From a bacterium (GTDB lineage: Bacteria > Thermosulfidibacterota > Thermosulfidibacteria > Thermosulfidibacterales > B14-G1): a DNA stretch of 35,540 nucleotides. The notes beneath the pieces are model-generated. The model worked only from the letters and a program-made list of their open reading frames with translations. It ran no database searches and was not told the origin of the DNA. Positions 25,920 through 34,706 of this stretch are shown here, in pieces; the stretch's first letter is position 1; every line of letters starts with the position of its first letter. The translations under genes and the position numbers were made by a program. The stretch covers positions 1-35,540 of the forward strand of contig JALUVF010000119.1 in NCBI GenBank assembly GCA_027020915.1. The letters are read 5' to 3'.

Positions 25920-26501
25920 ATGAATGAAGTAAAACTGGGTAACCCGGCAGTTGTAGGCCTGGGAGGCTTTGGTATGACCACCCTGATCCTCCAATTCCAT
26001 AACCTGGGGTGGTGTGGCATAACCCCAGTACTATGGCTAGGTCTACTCTTCGGAGGGACAGCCCAATTGATTGCAGGGCTGCTGGAGTTCAGGACGGGAA
26101 ACAACTTCGGGTTCTGCGCCTTTTCTGGATACGGCGCTTTCTGGATCTCCTTATGTCTTTATGTGATCTTTGGTACCAACGCAGAGCTGGTGAAAGCCTA
26201 TCCCGTCCTTAAACTCACAGGCGCCGACCTGGCCTGGTTCCTCCTGGTGTGGACCTTCTTCACTTTCATCCTCTTCATCGCTTCCCTGAAGCACCACACG
26301 GCCCTGGTTCTCATCTTCCTCACCCTGCTAATCGGCTTCGCCGGCCTGACCATCAAGGAGTTCACGGGTATCAAGGCCATTGGCACCTTCGCTGCCTGGG
26401 ATCTGGTGGCTTGCGCTCTGTTGGCCTGGTACCTCATGGCCCATGTGGTGTACGCCGAGGCAGGTATAAAACTGCCAATAGGAGGTCCGTGGATTAAGTA
26501 A
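25920..26501 (+). CDS. SatP/GPR1-FUN34-YaaH family acetate/succinate transporter
   Basis: A 193-residue inner-membrane protein with six hydrophobic helices. The family motif near the N-terminus (NPAPLGL in most members) reads NPAVVGLGGFGMTT (8-21). FGGTAQLIAGLLEFRTGNNFGFCAFSGYGAFWISL is the diagnostic block covering helices 2-3. The family moves acetate and sometimes succinate with protons, or as a channel. AGGAGG lies 9 bases before the ATG. The gene follows a long AT-rich leader and is followed by the flavodiiron gene, which has its own promoter. Direction of transport (uptake or efflux) is not readable. Confidence 0.93.
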   Translation: MNEVKLGNPAVVGLGGFGMTTLILQFHNLGWCGITPVLWLGLLFGGTAQLIAGLLEFRTGNNFGFCAFSGYGAFWISLCLYVIFGTNAELVKAYPVLKLTGADLAWFLLVWTFFTFILFIASLKHHTALVLIFLTLLIGFAGLTIKEFTGIKAIGTFAAWDLVACALLAWYLMAHVVYAEAGIKLPIGGPWIK

Positions 26502-26562
26502 TCACACAGGGAGACAGAGGGGCAACCAACCTCTGCCTCCCCTCTATGCCCCGCCCTACCGC

Positions 26563-26596
26563 CAGCCCTCCCTCTCAGCCTTGAGAGGGAGGGCTG
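26563..26596 (+). terminator. Long perfect hairpin after the transporter gene
   Basis: A 15-base-pair perfect stem: CAGCCCTCCCTCTCA (26563-26577) with its complement at 26582-26596, around the loop GCCT. No T-run follows (TACCCTATG), so it is either a Rho-assisted or stabilising 3' structure. It ends 17 bases before the -35 of the flavodiiron promoter. Confidence 0.6.
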
Positions 26597-26605
26597 TACC
26601 CTATG

Positions 26606-26641
26606 CCCCCGGTTGACAACGGGGGATGAAACCTCTCTAAG
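26606..26641 (+). promoter_or_regulatory. Promoter of the flavodiiron gene with an inverted repeat over the -35
   Basis: TTGACA (26613-26618), 17-base spacer, TCTAAG (26636-26641). CCCCCG (26606-26611) and CGGGGG (26620-26625) form a 20-base inverted repeat centred on the -35, which a dimeric regulator could occupy to block RNA polymerase. Transcription would start some 25 bases before the ATG at 26673. Confidence 0.6.
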
Positions 26642-26672
26642 TACAGAACACAGAACGGCAAAAGGAGGTACC

Positions 26673-27851
26673 ATGAGACCCAGAAAAATCAAAGAAAAGA
26701 TCTACTGGATGGGATCCGTCCACTGGGAGAGACGTCTATTCGACTCCCTGATCCCCCTTCCAGACGGAACAAGCTACAACGCATATCTCATCGAAGGCAG
26801 CGACAAGACCGTCCTGATAGATACGGTAGACCCTTCCCAAACCCATGAATTGATGGAGCAACTGAGCGGGGTATCCAAGCTGGACTACATAGTTTCCCTT
26901 CACTCGGAACAGGATCACTCAGGGGGAATCCCCCATGTCCTCTCCAAATACCCCCAGGCCAAGGTGATCTGCACCCCTAAAGCAAAAGGGATGCTTACAG
27001 ATCTCCTTCCAATACCCGAAGACTCCGTCATCACTGTAAAGGACGGCGAATCAGTCTCCCTGGGCGACAAGACCCTGAAGTTTATCCATACCCCCTGGGT
27101 ACACTGGCCTGAAACCATGACAGCCTATCTGGAAGAGGAAAAGATACTCTTCAGTTGCGACTTCTTCGGCTCCCACATAGCAACCACCGAACTCTACGCC
27201 CACCATGAAGGACGGGTATACGAAGCGGCAAAGCGCTACTATGCCGAGATCATGATGCCCTTCAGGAACGTGATCAAGAAGAACCTGGAAAAGCTCGCAC
27301 CTTATGACATAGCCATCATAGCCCCCAGCCACGGTCCTCTCTATCCCCATCCCCCCTTCATCATGGACGCCTATGGAAAGTGGATAGAGGACCCTCCCAA
27401 AAACCTGGTGGTCCTGCCCTATGTATCCATGCACAACAGCACAAAACTCATGGTGGACCATCTGGTACTGGCCCTGGTTGACAGAGGGGTCAGGGTGGAG
27501 CTCTTCGACCTGACAGTGACGGACATAGGTAAGCTGGCCATGGCCCTGGTTGACGCCGCAACCATAGTGATAGGCACCCCCACCGTCCTTGCAGGACCTC
27601 ACCCCAAGGCTCTCTACGCCGCATTCCTGGCCAACGCACTCCGTCCCAAGGCAAGGTTCCTCTCCATAATAGGTTCCTATGGATGGGGAGGGAGAACGGT
27701 GGAGATCCTGGCGGGAATGGTCCCCAACCTCAAAGTGGAAGTCATAGAACCCATTCTTGTTAAAGGCGCTCCCCGCCAGGCCACCTTTGAAGCCCTGGAG
27801 GACCTGGCAGAGACTATAGCCGCAAAGCACAAGGAAGAAGGCCTCCAATAA
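26673..27851 (+). CDS. Flavodiiron protein (oxygen or nitric oxide reductase)
   Basis: A class A flavodiiron protein of 392 residues, with a metallo-beta-lactamase-like domain (1-245) and a flavodoxin domain (about 246-390). All diiron ligands are visible: His77, Glu79 and Asp81 (LHSEQDHSGG), His144 (WVHWPET), Asp163 (SCDFFGSH) and His220 (APSHGPL). The FMN site begins VSMHNSTKLM, with GSYGWGGRTV later. Such proteins reduce O2 to water and/or NO to N2O with electrons from rubredoxin, protecting anaerobes. There is no fused rubredoxin. The frame extends upstream to 26613, but ATG 26673 with AAAGGAGG is the true start. Confidence 0.94.
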   Translation: MRPRKIKEKIYWMGSVHWERRLFDSLIPLPDGTSYNAYLIEGSDKTVLIDTVDPSQTHELMEQLSGVSKLDYIVSLHSEQDHSGGIPHVLSKYPQAKVICTPKAKGMLTDLLPIPEDSVITVKDGESVSLGDKTLKFIHTPWVHWPETMTAYLEEEKILFSCDFFGSHIATTELYAHHEGRVYEAAKRYYAEIMMPFRNVIKKNLEKLAPYDIAIIAPSHGPLYPHPPFIMDAYGKWIEDPPKNLVVLPYVSMHNSTKLMVDHLVLALVDRGVRVELFDLTVTDIGKLAMALVDAATIVIGTPTVLAGPHPKALYAAFLANALRPKARFLSIIGSYGWGGRTVEILAGMVPNLKVEVIEPILVKGAPRQATFEALEDLAETIAAKHKEEGLQ

Positions 27852-27868
27852 TCCATGGAAACGCCGGG

Positions 27869-27914
27869 GGGGGAGGCCATACCTCATGGCACCCAGAGGT
27901 AGGCCGCCTCCCCC
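27869..27914. repeat. Inverted repeat between convergent genes
   Basis: GGGGGAGGC (27869-27877) pairs with GCCTCCCCC (27906-27914), and inside it TACCTC (27880-27885) pairs with GAGGTA (27896-27901), giving a two-part stem. It covers the stop of the minus-strand sppA-like gene and lies just after the flavodiiron stop, so it may block read-through from either side. No T-run is present. Confidence 0.45.
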
Positions 27915-28822
27915 GTGGTAAGGAGGTCCAACCATCCCCGGGCCGAGGGAAGGGGGCCGGAATAGACATTTGCCTGGGCCTTGCCCGGAGGCAAGTAAGC
28001 CACGAGACGGGCCTTCTTCAACCCCGCCAGCTTCCTGACCAGAGAAAAGGCATCCTCCATGTATCCCGTTTTGTCCACCAAGCCCAGCTTGAGGGCCAAG
28101 GAGGCAGGGAAGACCCGACCTGTCTTCACCTGGGCCATGGAACTTTCGGAGAGATGGCGCCGCTCCTCCACCAGGCGGAAGAAACGCCCACTGAAGGCCT
28201 GGATCATCTCCTGAATATGCCTCTCTTCCTCGGGGGTGGAAGGCCTGAAGGGGAACCAGGTGTCTTTCTCGGCCCCGGATTTGTACACCTCCACCCTCAC
28301 CCCCACTTTCCTGAGGAGCCCCTGGATGTCCAGCTTCAGGGCTATCACTCCCACGGCCCCTGTCACCGTGGTGGGATGGGCCACGACCCTATCAGCAGAA
28401 AGGGCCACGTAGTAGCCCCCCGAGGCCGCCACCTCCATGAGACAAGCCACCACAGGCCATTTGTGCCTTCTGGCCTCTGTGGAGATCTCATGATAAAGTA
28501 TGTCCGCCGCTGTCACCGTGCCCCCGGGGCTGTTGATACGCAAAAGAAGCCCTTTCACCCGGGAGTCCTTGGCCGCTCTGTCCAGGACCCGGCGCACCCT
28601 CTCCACTATAGACGGACGACTGGTAATACCCAAAAGGGACGAACCCCGACTGGTGGAAAGGAAACCCGACACATCCACCAGGACCACCCTGGCCTCACCC
28701 TCTCCCATGAGGGTCACCTCCTTCAAAGGCCTCTCCCGAGGAAAGAGGTTCACCTCCACCAGGGTGCAGCCCGCCAGGATAAGTAAAAAGGGAAAGACCA
28801 GCATCCCCTTCTTCACCCTCAT
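27884..28822 (-). CDS. SppA-like signal peptide peptidase (serine protease, S49), lipoprotein
   Basis: A 312-residue protein with a lipoprotein-type signal (MRVKKGMLVFPFLLILAGC, Cys19), so probably membrane-anchored and facing the periplasm. VKGLLLRINSPGGTVTAADILYHEI is the family core, VAASGGYYVALSADRVVAHPTTVTGAVGVIA carries the nucleophilic Ser, and VYKSGAEKDTWFPFRPSTPEE the general-base Lys. The short single-domain form tends to assemble as an oligomeric bowl and cleaves leftover signal peptides. A lipid anchor in place of the usual membrane helix is notable. It is monocistronic and divergent from the UPF0182 gene. Confidence 0.88.
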   Translation of the reverse strand: MRVKKGMLVFPFLLILAGCTLVEVNLFPRERPLKEVTLMGEGEARVVLVDVSGFLSTSRGSSLLGITSRPSIVERVRRVLDRAAKDSRVKGLLLRINSPGGTVTAADILYHEISTEARRHKWPVVACLMEVAASGGYYVALSADRVVAHPTTVTGAVGVIALKLDIQGLLRKVGVRVEVYKSGAEKDTWFPFRPSTPEEERHIQEMIQAFSGRFFRLVEERRHLSESSMAQVKTGRVFPASLALKLGLVDKTGYMEDAFSLVRKLAGLKKARLVAYLPPGKAQANVYSGPLPSARGWLDLLTTGEAAYLWVP

Positions 28823-28961
28823 CTCTCCATCCCTTCCCCGTGAAATGCAGTCAGCGCATCATCCAATAACACACCCCATGCCCAAGGCAAAGGTACCGTC
28901 CCAGGCTTCAAAGTTTGTCTTTTCCCCAGGATTGGAGTACTACCCATCCAGGAGGTAAACC

Positions 28962-31769
28962 TTGAAAACCAAAAAGACCTTTATCATTCTGGGGATAGTC
29001 GCCGTAGTAGCAATCCTCTCTCTGAGCCTCTCCCTCAGGTACTACGCCGACTGGCTGTGGTTCGAGCATATGGGCTACTCCAGGGCCTTCTATACCATGC
29101 TGGGCACCAAGACACTGGCCTTCCTAACCTTCTCCACCCTCTTCGGCGTAGTGGCGGGGATCAACATTGCCATGGCCAGGAGAACCGGCAGACACACCCG
29201 CTCCATCATCCTGGCGGGCCCGGACCAGCCCCTCAGCACCCTGGGCACCATCCTCCGGGAGAAAGGGGCAGGAACCCTATGGGGAGCTGTTATCCTTTTC
29301 CTCGCCCTCGTCATGGGTTTGAGCACTGTCAACGCATGGGAGACCATCCTCAAGTTCCTCCACAGCACCCCCTTTGGCATAACCGACCCCATCTTCGGCA
29401 AGGATGCAGGGTTCTACGTCTTCAAGCTCCCCTTCTATCAGTTCCTCCAGAGCTGGTACTCCTATTCCCTCTCTCTCATCATTGTCATGGTGGCACTCTC
29501 CTATTACTTCGACCAGTCCGTCACCCTGGTGGTGAAGGACAACCGGTTCCACGTTCTCCCCAAGGCTCAGTATCACCTGTCCATCCTGGGAGGACTCCTG
29601 TTCCTGGGAGTGGCCTGGTCCTACCGGCTGAAGCTCTTCGAGACCCTCTACTCCACCCGGGGCGTGGCCTACGGGGCCAGCTACACCGACGTCCACGCCC
29701 TCATCCCGGCCTACTGGGTCCTTCTAATCATCTCCTCAGCGGTGGCACTGATGCTCTTCCTCTTCCCCCTCTTCCACAGATGGAAGCCGATAATGTACGC
29801 CCTGGGACTGTATCTCATGGTCTTTGTGGCCCTTATCTGGATATACCCCACCGCCCTGGAGCAGTACGCGGTGAAGCCCAACGAGGTGACCAAGGAGGCC
29901 CCTTACATCAAAAACAACATAAAATTCACCCGTCTGGCCTACGGCCTCAACGAGATAGAGGAAAAGGACTTCCCCGTCCAGGAAAACATCACCTACAGAG
30001 ACGTCCAGAAAAACCGCTCCACGGTGGAGAACATCCGCCTATGGGATAGAAGGCCCCTCATCCAGACCTACAAACAGCTCCAGGAGATCCGTTTGTATTA
30101 CGACTTCAAAAGGGTAGACGTGGACCGTTACCACTTCGGAAAGAAATATATGCAGGTTGCCCTGGCCGCCCGGGAGCTGCCTCCCTCCCAGATCCCCCTG
30201 CGCGCCAGAACCTGGGTGAACATCCACCTTAAATACACCCACGGCTATGGACTGGTCATGAACCCCGTGAACGAGGTCACCCCCGAGGGCATGCCCAACT
30301 TCATCGTGAAGGACATCCCGCCCCGCTCAGACGTCCCCCTCAAGATCACCAGACCCGAGATCTACTACGGGGAGGAGACCGACGAGTACGCCATAGTGAG
30401 GACCAAAACCCAGGAGTTCGACTACCCCAAAGGAGACCAGAACGTGTACACCACCTACCGGGGAAAAGGGGGAGTGGAGATCTCCAATATCTTCAGAAGG
30501 CTCATCTACGCGTGGTACTTCTCCGACCTCAAGATCCTCTTCACCGACTACATCACCAACAAGAGCCGAATCATGTACCACAGAATCATTACAGATCGGG
30601 ACAGGACCCTTGCCCCCTTCCTGGCCTACGATTCGGACCCATACCTGGTGGTGGGAGACGACGGAGCTCTATACTGGGTCCACGACGCCTACACCAAGAC
30701 CACCATGTACCCCTATTCCGAGCCCATCAGCCAACTCTTGAAAGGACCCAACGGACCCAACCTCAACTACATCCGCAACTCGGTCAAAGTGGTCATCAAT
30801 GCCTACAACGGGGACGTCAACTTCTACGTGGTGGATCCCAGGGACCCCCTGATACAGACCTACCAAAAGATCTTTCCCGGGCTTTTCAAGTCCATGGACG
30901 AGATGCCCTCCTTTCTGAAGAGGCACTTTCGCTATCCCACAGACATGTTTCTCATTCAGGCCCACATTTACAACGTTTACCACATGACCAACCCCCAGGT
31001 CTTCTACAACCAGGAGGACTACTGGAACATACCCACGGAGATCTACAGCGACACGGAGCAACCCATGTTCCCCTACTACATCATCATGAAGCTACCCCAG
31101 GAGAAGTCGGAAGAGTTCATCCTCATGCTCCCCCTCACCCCTTCCAAGAAGAACAACATGATCGCCTGGCTGTGTGCCAGGTGCGACGCCCCCAACTACG
31201 GCAAGCTCATCGTCTATAAACTCCCAAAGGAGAAGCTCATCTACGGCCCCATGCAGATTGAGGCCAGGATAAACCAGAAACCCGACATTTCATCGGAGTT
31301 CACCCTCTGGGGTCAGAAAGGGTCCAGGGTCATCCGGGGCAACCTTCTCGTCATCCCCATAGCCAGATCCTTCATCTATGTGGAACCCGTCTATCTCCAA
31401 TCGGAGCAGAGCCAGATGCCGGAGCTCAAAAGGGTGGTGGCAGCCTTCGGGGACAAGCTGGAAATGAGAAGGACCCTGGACCAGGCCCTAAGGGCCATAT
31501 TCTCCGCCCAGAACCTCCCCTCCCAGGCCGCCAGCAGGGCCATGATGGGCATCACACCAGCCAACCTTCCCCAGGAGGCAAGGAGGGCCCTCTACCACTA
31601 CAACAGGGCCATGGAGTTCCTGAAAAAGGGCGACTGGGCCGGATACGGAACCGAGCTCCAGCAGGTGAAGCGGATCCTGGAAAGCATGTCCCGGCAGGGG
31701 AAAAAGAGGAAAAAGTTCACCCCAGCCAACGGGACAGGAAGAGCCCTACAGCCGTCAAAAGGGGAGTGA
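28962..31769 (+). CDS. UPF0182 family large membrane protein
   Basis: A 935-residue protein of the UPF0182 family, function unknown. The first about 310 residues carry seven membrane helices (for instance FIILGIVAVVAILSLSLSL, LWGAVILFLALVMGL, YWVLLIISSAVALMLFLFPLF). The remaining about 620 residues are soluble, with the conserved family text YDFKRVDVDRY, THGYGLVMNPVNEVTPEGMP, ITRPEIYYGE and WLCARCDAPNYGKLIVYKLPK, and end in a basic tail. The start is an unusual TTG (28962), supported by GGAGG 6 bases upstream. The last 53 bases overlap the 3' end of the convergent UbiA gene. Confidence 0.92.
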   Translation: MKTKKTFIILGIVAVVAILSLSLSLRYYADWLWFEHMGYSRAFYTMLGTKTLAFLTFSTLFGVVAGINIAMARRTGRHTRSIILAGPDQPLSTLGTILREKGAGTLWGAVILFLALVMGLSTVNAWETILKFLHSTPFGITDPIFGKDAGFYVFKLPFYQFLQSWYSYSLSLIIVMVALSYYFDQSVTLVVKDNRFHVLPKAQYHLSILGGLLFLGVAWSYRLKLFETLYSTRGVAYGASYTDVHALIPAYWVLLIISSAVALMLFLFPLFHRWKPIMYALGLYLMVFVALIWIYPTALEQYAVKPNEVTKEAPYIKNNIKFTRLAYGLNEIEEKDFPVQENITYRDVQKNRSTVENIRLWDRRPLIQTYKQLQEIRLYYDFKRVDVDRYHFGKKYMQVALAARELPPSQIPLRARTWVNIHLKYTHGYGLVMNPVNEVTPEGMPNFIVKDIPPRSDVPLKITRPEIYYGEETDEYAIVRTKTQEFDYPKGDQNVYTTYRGKGGVEISNIFRRLIYAWYFSDLKILFTDYITNKSRIMYHRIITDRDRTLAPFLAYDSDPYLVVGDDGALYWVHDAYTKTTMYPYSEPISQLLKGPNGPNLNYIRNSVKVVINAYNGDVNFYVVDPRDPLIQTYQKIFPGLFKSMDEMPSFLKRHFRYPTDMFLIQAHIYNVYHMTNPQVFYNQEDYWNIPTEIYSDTEQPMFPYYIIMKLPQEKSEEFILMLPLTPSKKNNMIAWLCARCDAPNYGKLIVYKLPKEKLIYGPMQIEARINQKPDISSEFTLWGQKGSRVIRGNLLVIPIARSFIYVEPVYLQSEQSQMPELKRVVAAFGDKLEMRRTLDQALRAIFSAQNLPSQAASRAMMGITPANLPQEARRALYHYNRAMEFLKKGDWAGYGTELQQVKRILESMSRQGKKRKKFTPANGTGRALQPSKGE

Positions 31770-32640
31770 GGAGATTGACAAGCACGTTCTTCCCCAGGGC
31801 GGGCATGAGCCCTTCCAGGTCTTCGGCATGCCTCAAGACCCTGAAAGCCGTGGGCACGGCAAGCACCAGGGTGCCCAGGCCCAACAGGGCGCCCCCGGGC
31901 AACACCCCCAACACCACCCCCACCGCCAGGGACAGATAGGCCATGGCCAGAAAGGCCACATAAACCCGGGCGCTGTATCTCTCTCCCCGGACAATGACCA
32001 GGTGGCGCCTCCCCACAGTGGCATCGGCCCTGGCATCGGGAAACTGATTCAGAAGAAGGAGGTCGCTCACCAGAAAGAAAGGCACCAGGGAAGCAAAGAA
32101 AGAGGCCCACGAATAACGCCCCGTCAGGACGAAATGGGTGCCCATGACCCAAAGAATTCCGAAACCCAGCCCCGGAACCATGAGACACAGAAGGGGCCTC
32201 CTGGTGATCCAGCCCGTATAGGCCACCACCAGAAGGAGTCCCGCCAGGCCCAGAGGGACAATGCCCCAGCCCCACACCTTCAAGAAGTAAAAGCCTATGA
32301 CCACGGGAATCAGGAAGGAAACGCACGCCACCAACAGGGTCCACAGGGCCAGGTCGGGATGGGTCACCAGGGTGCCGCTTCCTCCGCTGAAAGGGGTCCT
32401 CTGGGTCCTGGCATCCAGGCCGCTCTTGAAATCCAGGTACTCGTTGAAGGCGTTTACGCTCACATGGGAAGAGAGGGCCCCCAATAAGGCCAGGAAGGAG
32501 TACCACAGACTGATATGCCCCCTCTCCCAATAGGCCGTGGCCATCCCCAGGAAGATACAAACGGGAGGCAAGGCAAGAAAGGGGACCCTCATGGGGCCCA
32601 GATAATCTTTAAAGGTCTTCTCCACAGCCCGGCCACTCAA
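31717..32640 (-). CDS. UbiA-family prenyltransferase (MenA-like)
   Basis: A 307-residue inner-membrane enzyme with about eight or nine helices. Both Asp-rich, Mg-diphosphate-binding motifs are visible: [19 protein letters not shown] (about 64-82) and [15 protein letters not shown] (about 198-212). The family attaches polyprenyl chains to aromatic acceptors; NEYLDFxSGLD and the second motif are most like MenA (1,4-dihydroxy-2-naphthoate) types, so menaquinone synthesis is a reasonable guess, but no other quinone gene is near. It is coupled to queF by ATGA (TGA 32639-32637, ATG 32640-32638). Its 3' end overlaps the UPF0182 gene by 53 bases. Confidence 0.87.
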   Translation of the reverse strand: MSGRAVEKTFKDYLGPMRVPFLALPPVCIFLGMATAYWERGHISLWYSFLALLGALSSHVSVNAFNEYLDFKSGLDARTQRTPFSGGSGTLVTHPDLALWTLLVACVSFLIPVVIGFYFLKVWGWGIVPLGLAGLLLVVAYTGWITRRPLLCLMVPGLGFGILWVMGTHFVLTGRYSWASFFASLVPFFLVSDLLLLNQFPDARADATVGRRHLVIVRGERYSARVYVAFLAMAYLSLAVGVVLGVLPGGALLGLGTLVLAVPTAFRVLRHAEDLEGLMPALGKNVLVNLLTPLLTAVGLFLSRWLG

Positions 32641-33017
32641 GACCCGGAGGGCCTCTTTCCACCTTCCACGGTGACAACCGTGTGGACGTTGCCCCGGGGA
32701 TGAAAATCTCCCACCACCTTGAGATACCGGGGTTTAAGAAGGTCGTGGAGATCCTGGTAAATCCTGTTGGTAGCCTCCTCGTGGGAGACGTATCGACTGC
32801 GGTATTGGTTCAGATAGAGCTTCAGGGACTTGAGCTCCACCACCCATTTGTCGGGGATGTAAGAGATACGGATGGTGGCAAAGTCGGGGTACCCCGAACG
32901 GGGACACAGACAGGTGAACTCAGGAAAAGCGATGTCAATGGTGTAATCCCGATCCGGGTACGGGTTCGCCCAGGGCTCCAGCCTGGCCTTGGCAATGGCT
33001 TCCTCACCGTACTTCAT
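32637..33017 (-). CDS. queF: preQ0 reductase QueF (NADPH-dependent 7-cyano-7-deazaguanine reductase)
   Basis: Reduces preQ0 to preQ1 in queuosine synthesis. This is the short, one-domain form: 126 residues with the catalytic Cys in [14 protein letters not shown] and the QueF motif [32 protein letters not shown] and [16 protein letters not shown] are typical C-terminal blocks. An in-frame TTG lies at 33023; ATG 33017 is preferred. It starts 31 bases downstream of tRNA-Leu and is coupled by ATGA to the UbiA gene, so tRNA-Leu, queF and the prenyltransferase gene seem to be one transcript. Its product would feed the Tgt encoded at 23404-24534. Confidence 0.95.
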   Translation of the reverse strand: MKYGEEAIAKARLEPWANPYPDRDYTIDIAFPEFTCLCPRSGYPDFATIRISYIPDKWVVELKSLKLYLNQYRSRYVSHEEATNRIYQDLHDLLKPRYLKVVGDFHPRGNVHTVVTVEGGKRPSGS

Positions 33018-33048
33018 CCCCAACCATCCTATCCGGGAGGTACAAATC

Positions 33049-33136
33049 TGGTGCCGGAGGTGGGATTCGAACCCACACGGGCGCAGAACCCGGGGGATTT
33101 TGAGTCCCCTGCGTCTCCCAGTTCCGCCACTCCGGC
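33049..33136 (-). tRNA. tRNA-Leu (anticodon CAA)
   Basis: A class II tRNA of 88 bases with encoded CCA (complement of 33049-33051). The acceptor stem is GCCGGAG (complement of 33136-33130) with CTCCGGC (complement of 33059-33053), discriminator A. The anticodon stem-loop is GGGGACTCAAAATCCCC, giving CAA. A long variable arm (CGGGTTCTGCGCCCG) and T arm GTTCGAATC are present. It follows its own promoter by 29 bases and precedes queF by 31. Confidence 0.96.
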
Positions 33137-33165
33137 AACCTGGGAAGAATCAAAGGGCAGGGGAG

Positions 33166-33194
33166 TTTATAGGTCTTTCCAGACCAAGAGTCAA
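33166..33194 (-). promoter_or_regulatory. Promoter of tRNA-Leu (and probably queF-ubiA)
   Basis: On the minus strand: TTGACT (complement of 33194-33189), 17 bases, TATAAA (complement of 33171-33166). This is a near-consensus housekeeping promoter; the tRNA 5' end is 29 bases beyond the -10. Confidence 0.75.
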
Positions 33195-33221
33195 GAAGAC
33201 CCTCACCATCCCACTCCCTCG

Positions 33222-33250
33222 TTGATTTTCCCGCCTCTGAAGACTAGCAT
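33222..33250 (+). promoter_or_regulatory. Probable promoter of purB
   Basis: TTGATT (33222-33227), 17 bases, TAGCAT (33245-33250), 30 bases before the purB ATG. It is moderately close to consensus and lies back to back with the tRNA-Leu promoter. Confidence 0.5.
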
Positions 33251-33280
33251 GGAGGAAAACCAAGGGAAGGAGTCTCCAGT

Positions 33281-34699
33281 ATGTTTGTCCACCCCCTCAT
33301 CGACAGATACGCAAGCCGGGAGATGGTCGGAGTCTTTTCCGAGGAGAGGCGCTTCTCCACCTGGAGGAGACTGTGGGTGGCCCTGGCCGAGGCCGAGAAG
33401 GAGCTGGGCCTACCCATAAGCCAGGAGCAGATCGACGAGTTGAAGGCCCACGTGGATGATCTAAACCTGGATGTGGCCCGCCGATACGAGAGAGAGCTCC
33501 GCCATGATGTCATGGCCCATATCAAGGCCTACGGTGATCAGTGCCCCAAGGCCAGGGGCATTATCCACTTGGGAGCCACCAGCTGCTTCGTCACCGACAA
33601 CACCGACGTGATCCTCATGAGAGACGGCCTGGAGATCCTCCTGGTCAAGGTGGCCAACGTGCTGAACAACCTGGCCGCCTTCGCCCGGAAATACAGGGAC
33701 CTGCCCACCCTGGGATTCACCCATCTCCAACCCGCCCAGCCCACCACCGTGGGCAAGAGGGCCTGCCTGTGGGCCCAGGACTTCCTCATGGATCTCCATC
33801 AACTGGAGAAGGCCAGGAAGAATCTGAGATTCAGGGGCGTGAAAGGCACCACCGGCACCCAGGACAGCTTCCTAAAGCTCTTTGAAGGCCATCACGAGAA
33901 GGTGAAAAACCTGGACAGATTGGTGACTCATAAGATGGGCTTCGACAGGGCTTTTATCATCACAGGCCAGACCTACACCCGGAAACAGGACGCCCAGGTC
34001 CTCTACGCCCTGGCAGGACTGGCCCAGTCGGCCCACAAGTTCGCCACGGACCTGCGCCTCCTCCAGCACCTGAAAGAGGTGGAGGAGCCTTTCGGGAAGA
34101 GACAGGTGGGCTCATCGGCCATGCCCTATAAGAGGAACCCCATGCGCTCCGAGCGTGTCTGCGCCCTCTCCCGCTTCCTCCTCTCCATAGCCGATAACCT
34201 CCCCTACACCACGGCCACCCAGTGGATGGAACGGACCCTGGATGACTCGGCAAACCGGCGCATCACCATTCCCGAGGCCTTCTTCACCGCCGATGCCATC
34301 CTGGAGCTGTGCATGGACATCACATCGGGGATGGTGGTCTACCCCAGGGTCATTGAAAGGCGGCTCAGGGAAGAGCTCCCCTTCATGGCTGCCGAAGAGG
34401 TGATGATGAGAGTGGTGAAGAAGGGGGGAGACCGGCAGGCCCTCCACGAGCGCATAAGGGAATACGCCATGGAGGCGGTCCGGACCGTGAAAGAGGGCAG
34501 AGAAAACCCCTTCCTCGAGATGATCGCCGCCGATCCCTCCTTTGGCCTCACCCGAGAGGAACTGGAGAAGATCCTGGAACCCAAGAGATTCGTGGGCAGG
34601 GCCCCCCAACAGGTGGAAGAGTTCCTGGAGGAAGAACTCCTGCCCGCCCTGAAGCCATACAGGGAAAGACTGGGTATCAAGAGCCAAGTGAGGGTATAG
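33281..34699 (+). CDS. purB: Adenylosuccinate lyase
   Basis: Acts twice in purine synthesis, cleaving fumarate from SAICAR and from adenylosuccinate. The 472-residue protein has the superfamily signature [15 protein letters not shown], preceded by the flexible catalytic loop. [36 protein letters not shown] and [18 protein letters not shown] hold the substrate-binding His and Thr/Ser residues. [19 protein letters not shown] ends the tail domain. GGAG lies 8 bases before the ATG. The endonuclease V gene follows after 7 bases, making a likely purine/DNA-repair operon. Its reaction and the repair of deaminated adenine (inosine) share a purine theme, but that may be chance. Confidence 0.96.
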   Translation: MFVHPLIDRYASREMVGVFSEERRFSTWRRLWVALAEAEKELGLPISQEQIDELKAHVDDLNLDVARRYERELRHDVMAHIKAYGDQCPKARGIIHLGATSCFVTDNTDVILMRDGLEILLVKVANVLNNLAAFARKYRDLPTLGFTHLQPAQPTTVGKRACLWAQDFLMDLHQLEKARKNLRFRGVKGTTGTQDSFLKLFEGHHEKVKNLDRLVTHKMGFDRAFIITGQTYTRKQDAQVLYALAGLAQSAHKFATDLRLLQHLKEVEEPFGKRQVGSSAMPYKRNPMRSERVCALSRFLLSIADNLPYTTATQWMERTLDDSANRRITIPEAFFTADAILELCMDITSGMVVYPRVIERRLREELPFMAAEEVMMRVVKKGGDRQALHERIREYAMEAVRTVKEGRENPFLEMIAADPSFGLTREELEKILEPKRFVGRAPQQVEEFLEEELLPALKPYRERLGIKSQVRV

Positions 34700-34706
34700 A
34701 AAGACC

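Noticed and set aside
27880..27914. Idea that the G/C-rich repeat between the convergent genes is a mobile-element end
   Set aside because: No direct repeats, transposase or second copy in the window; a local transcript-end structure is simpler.
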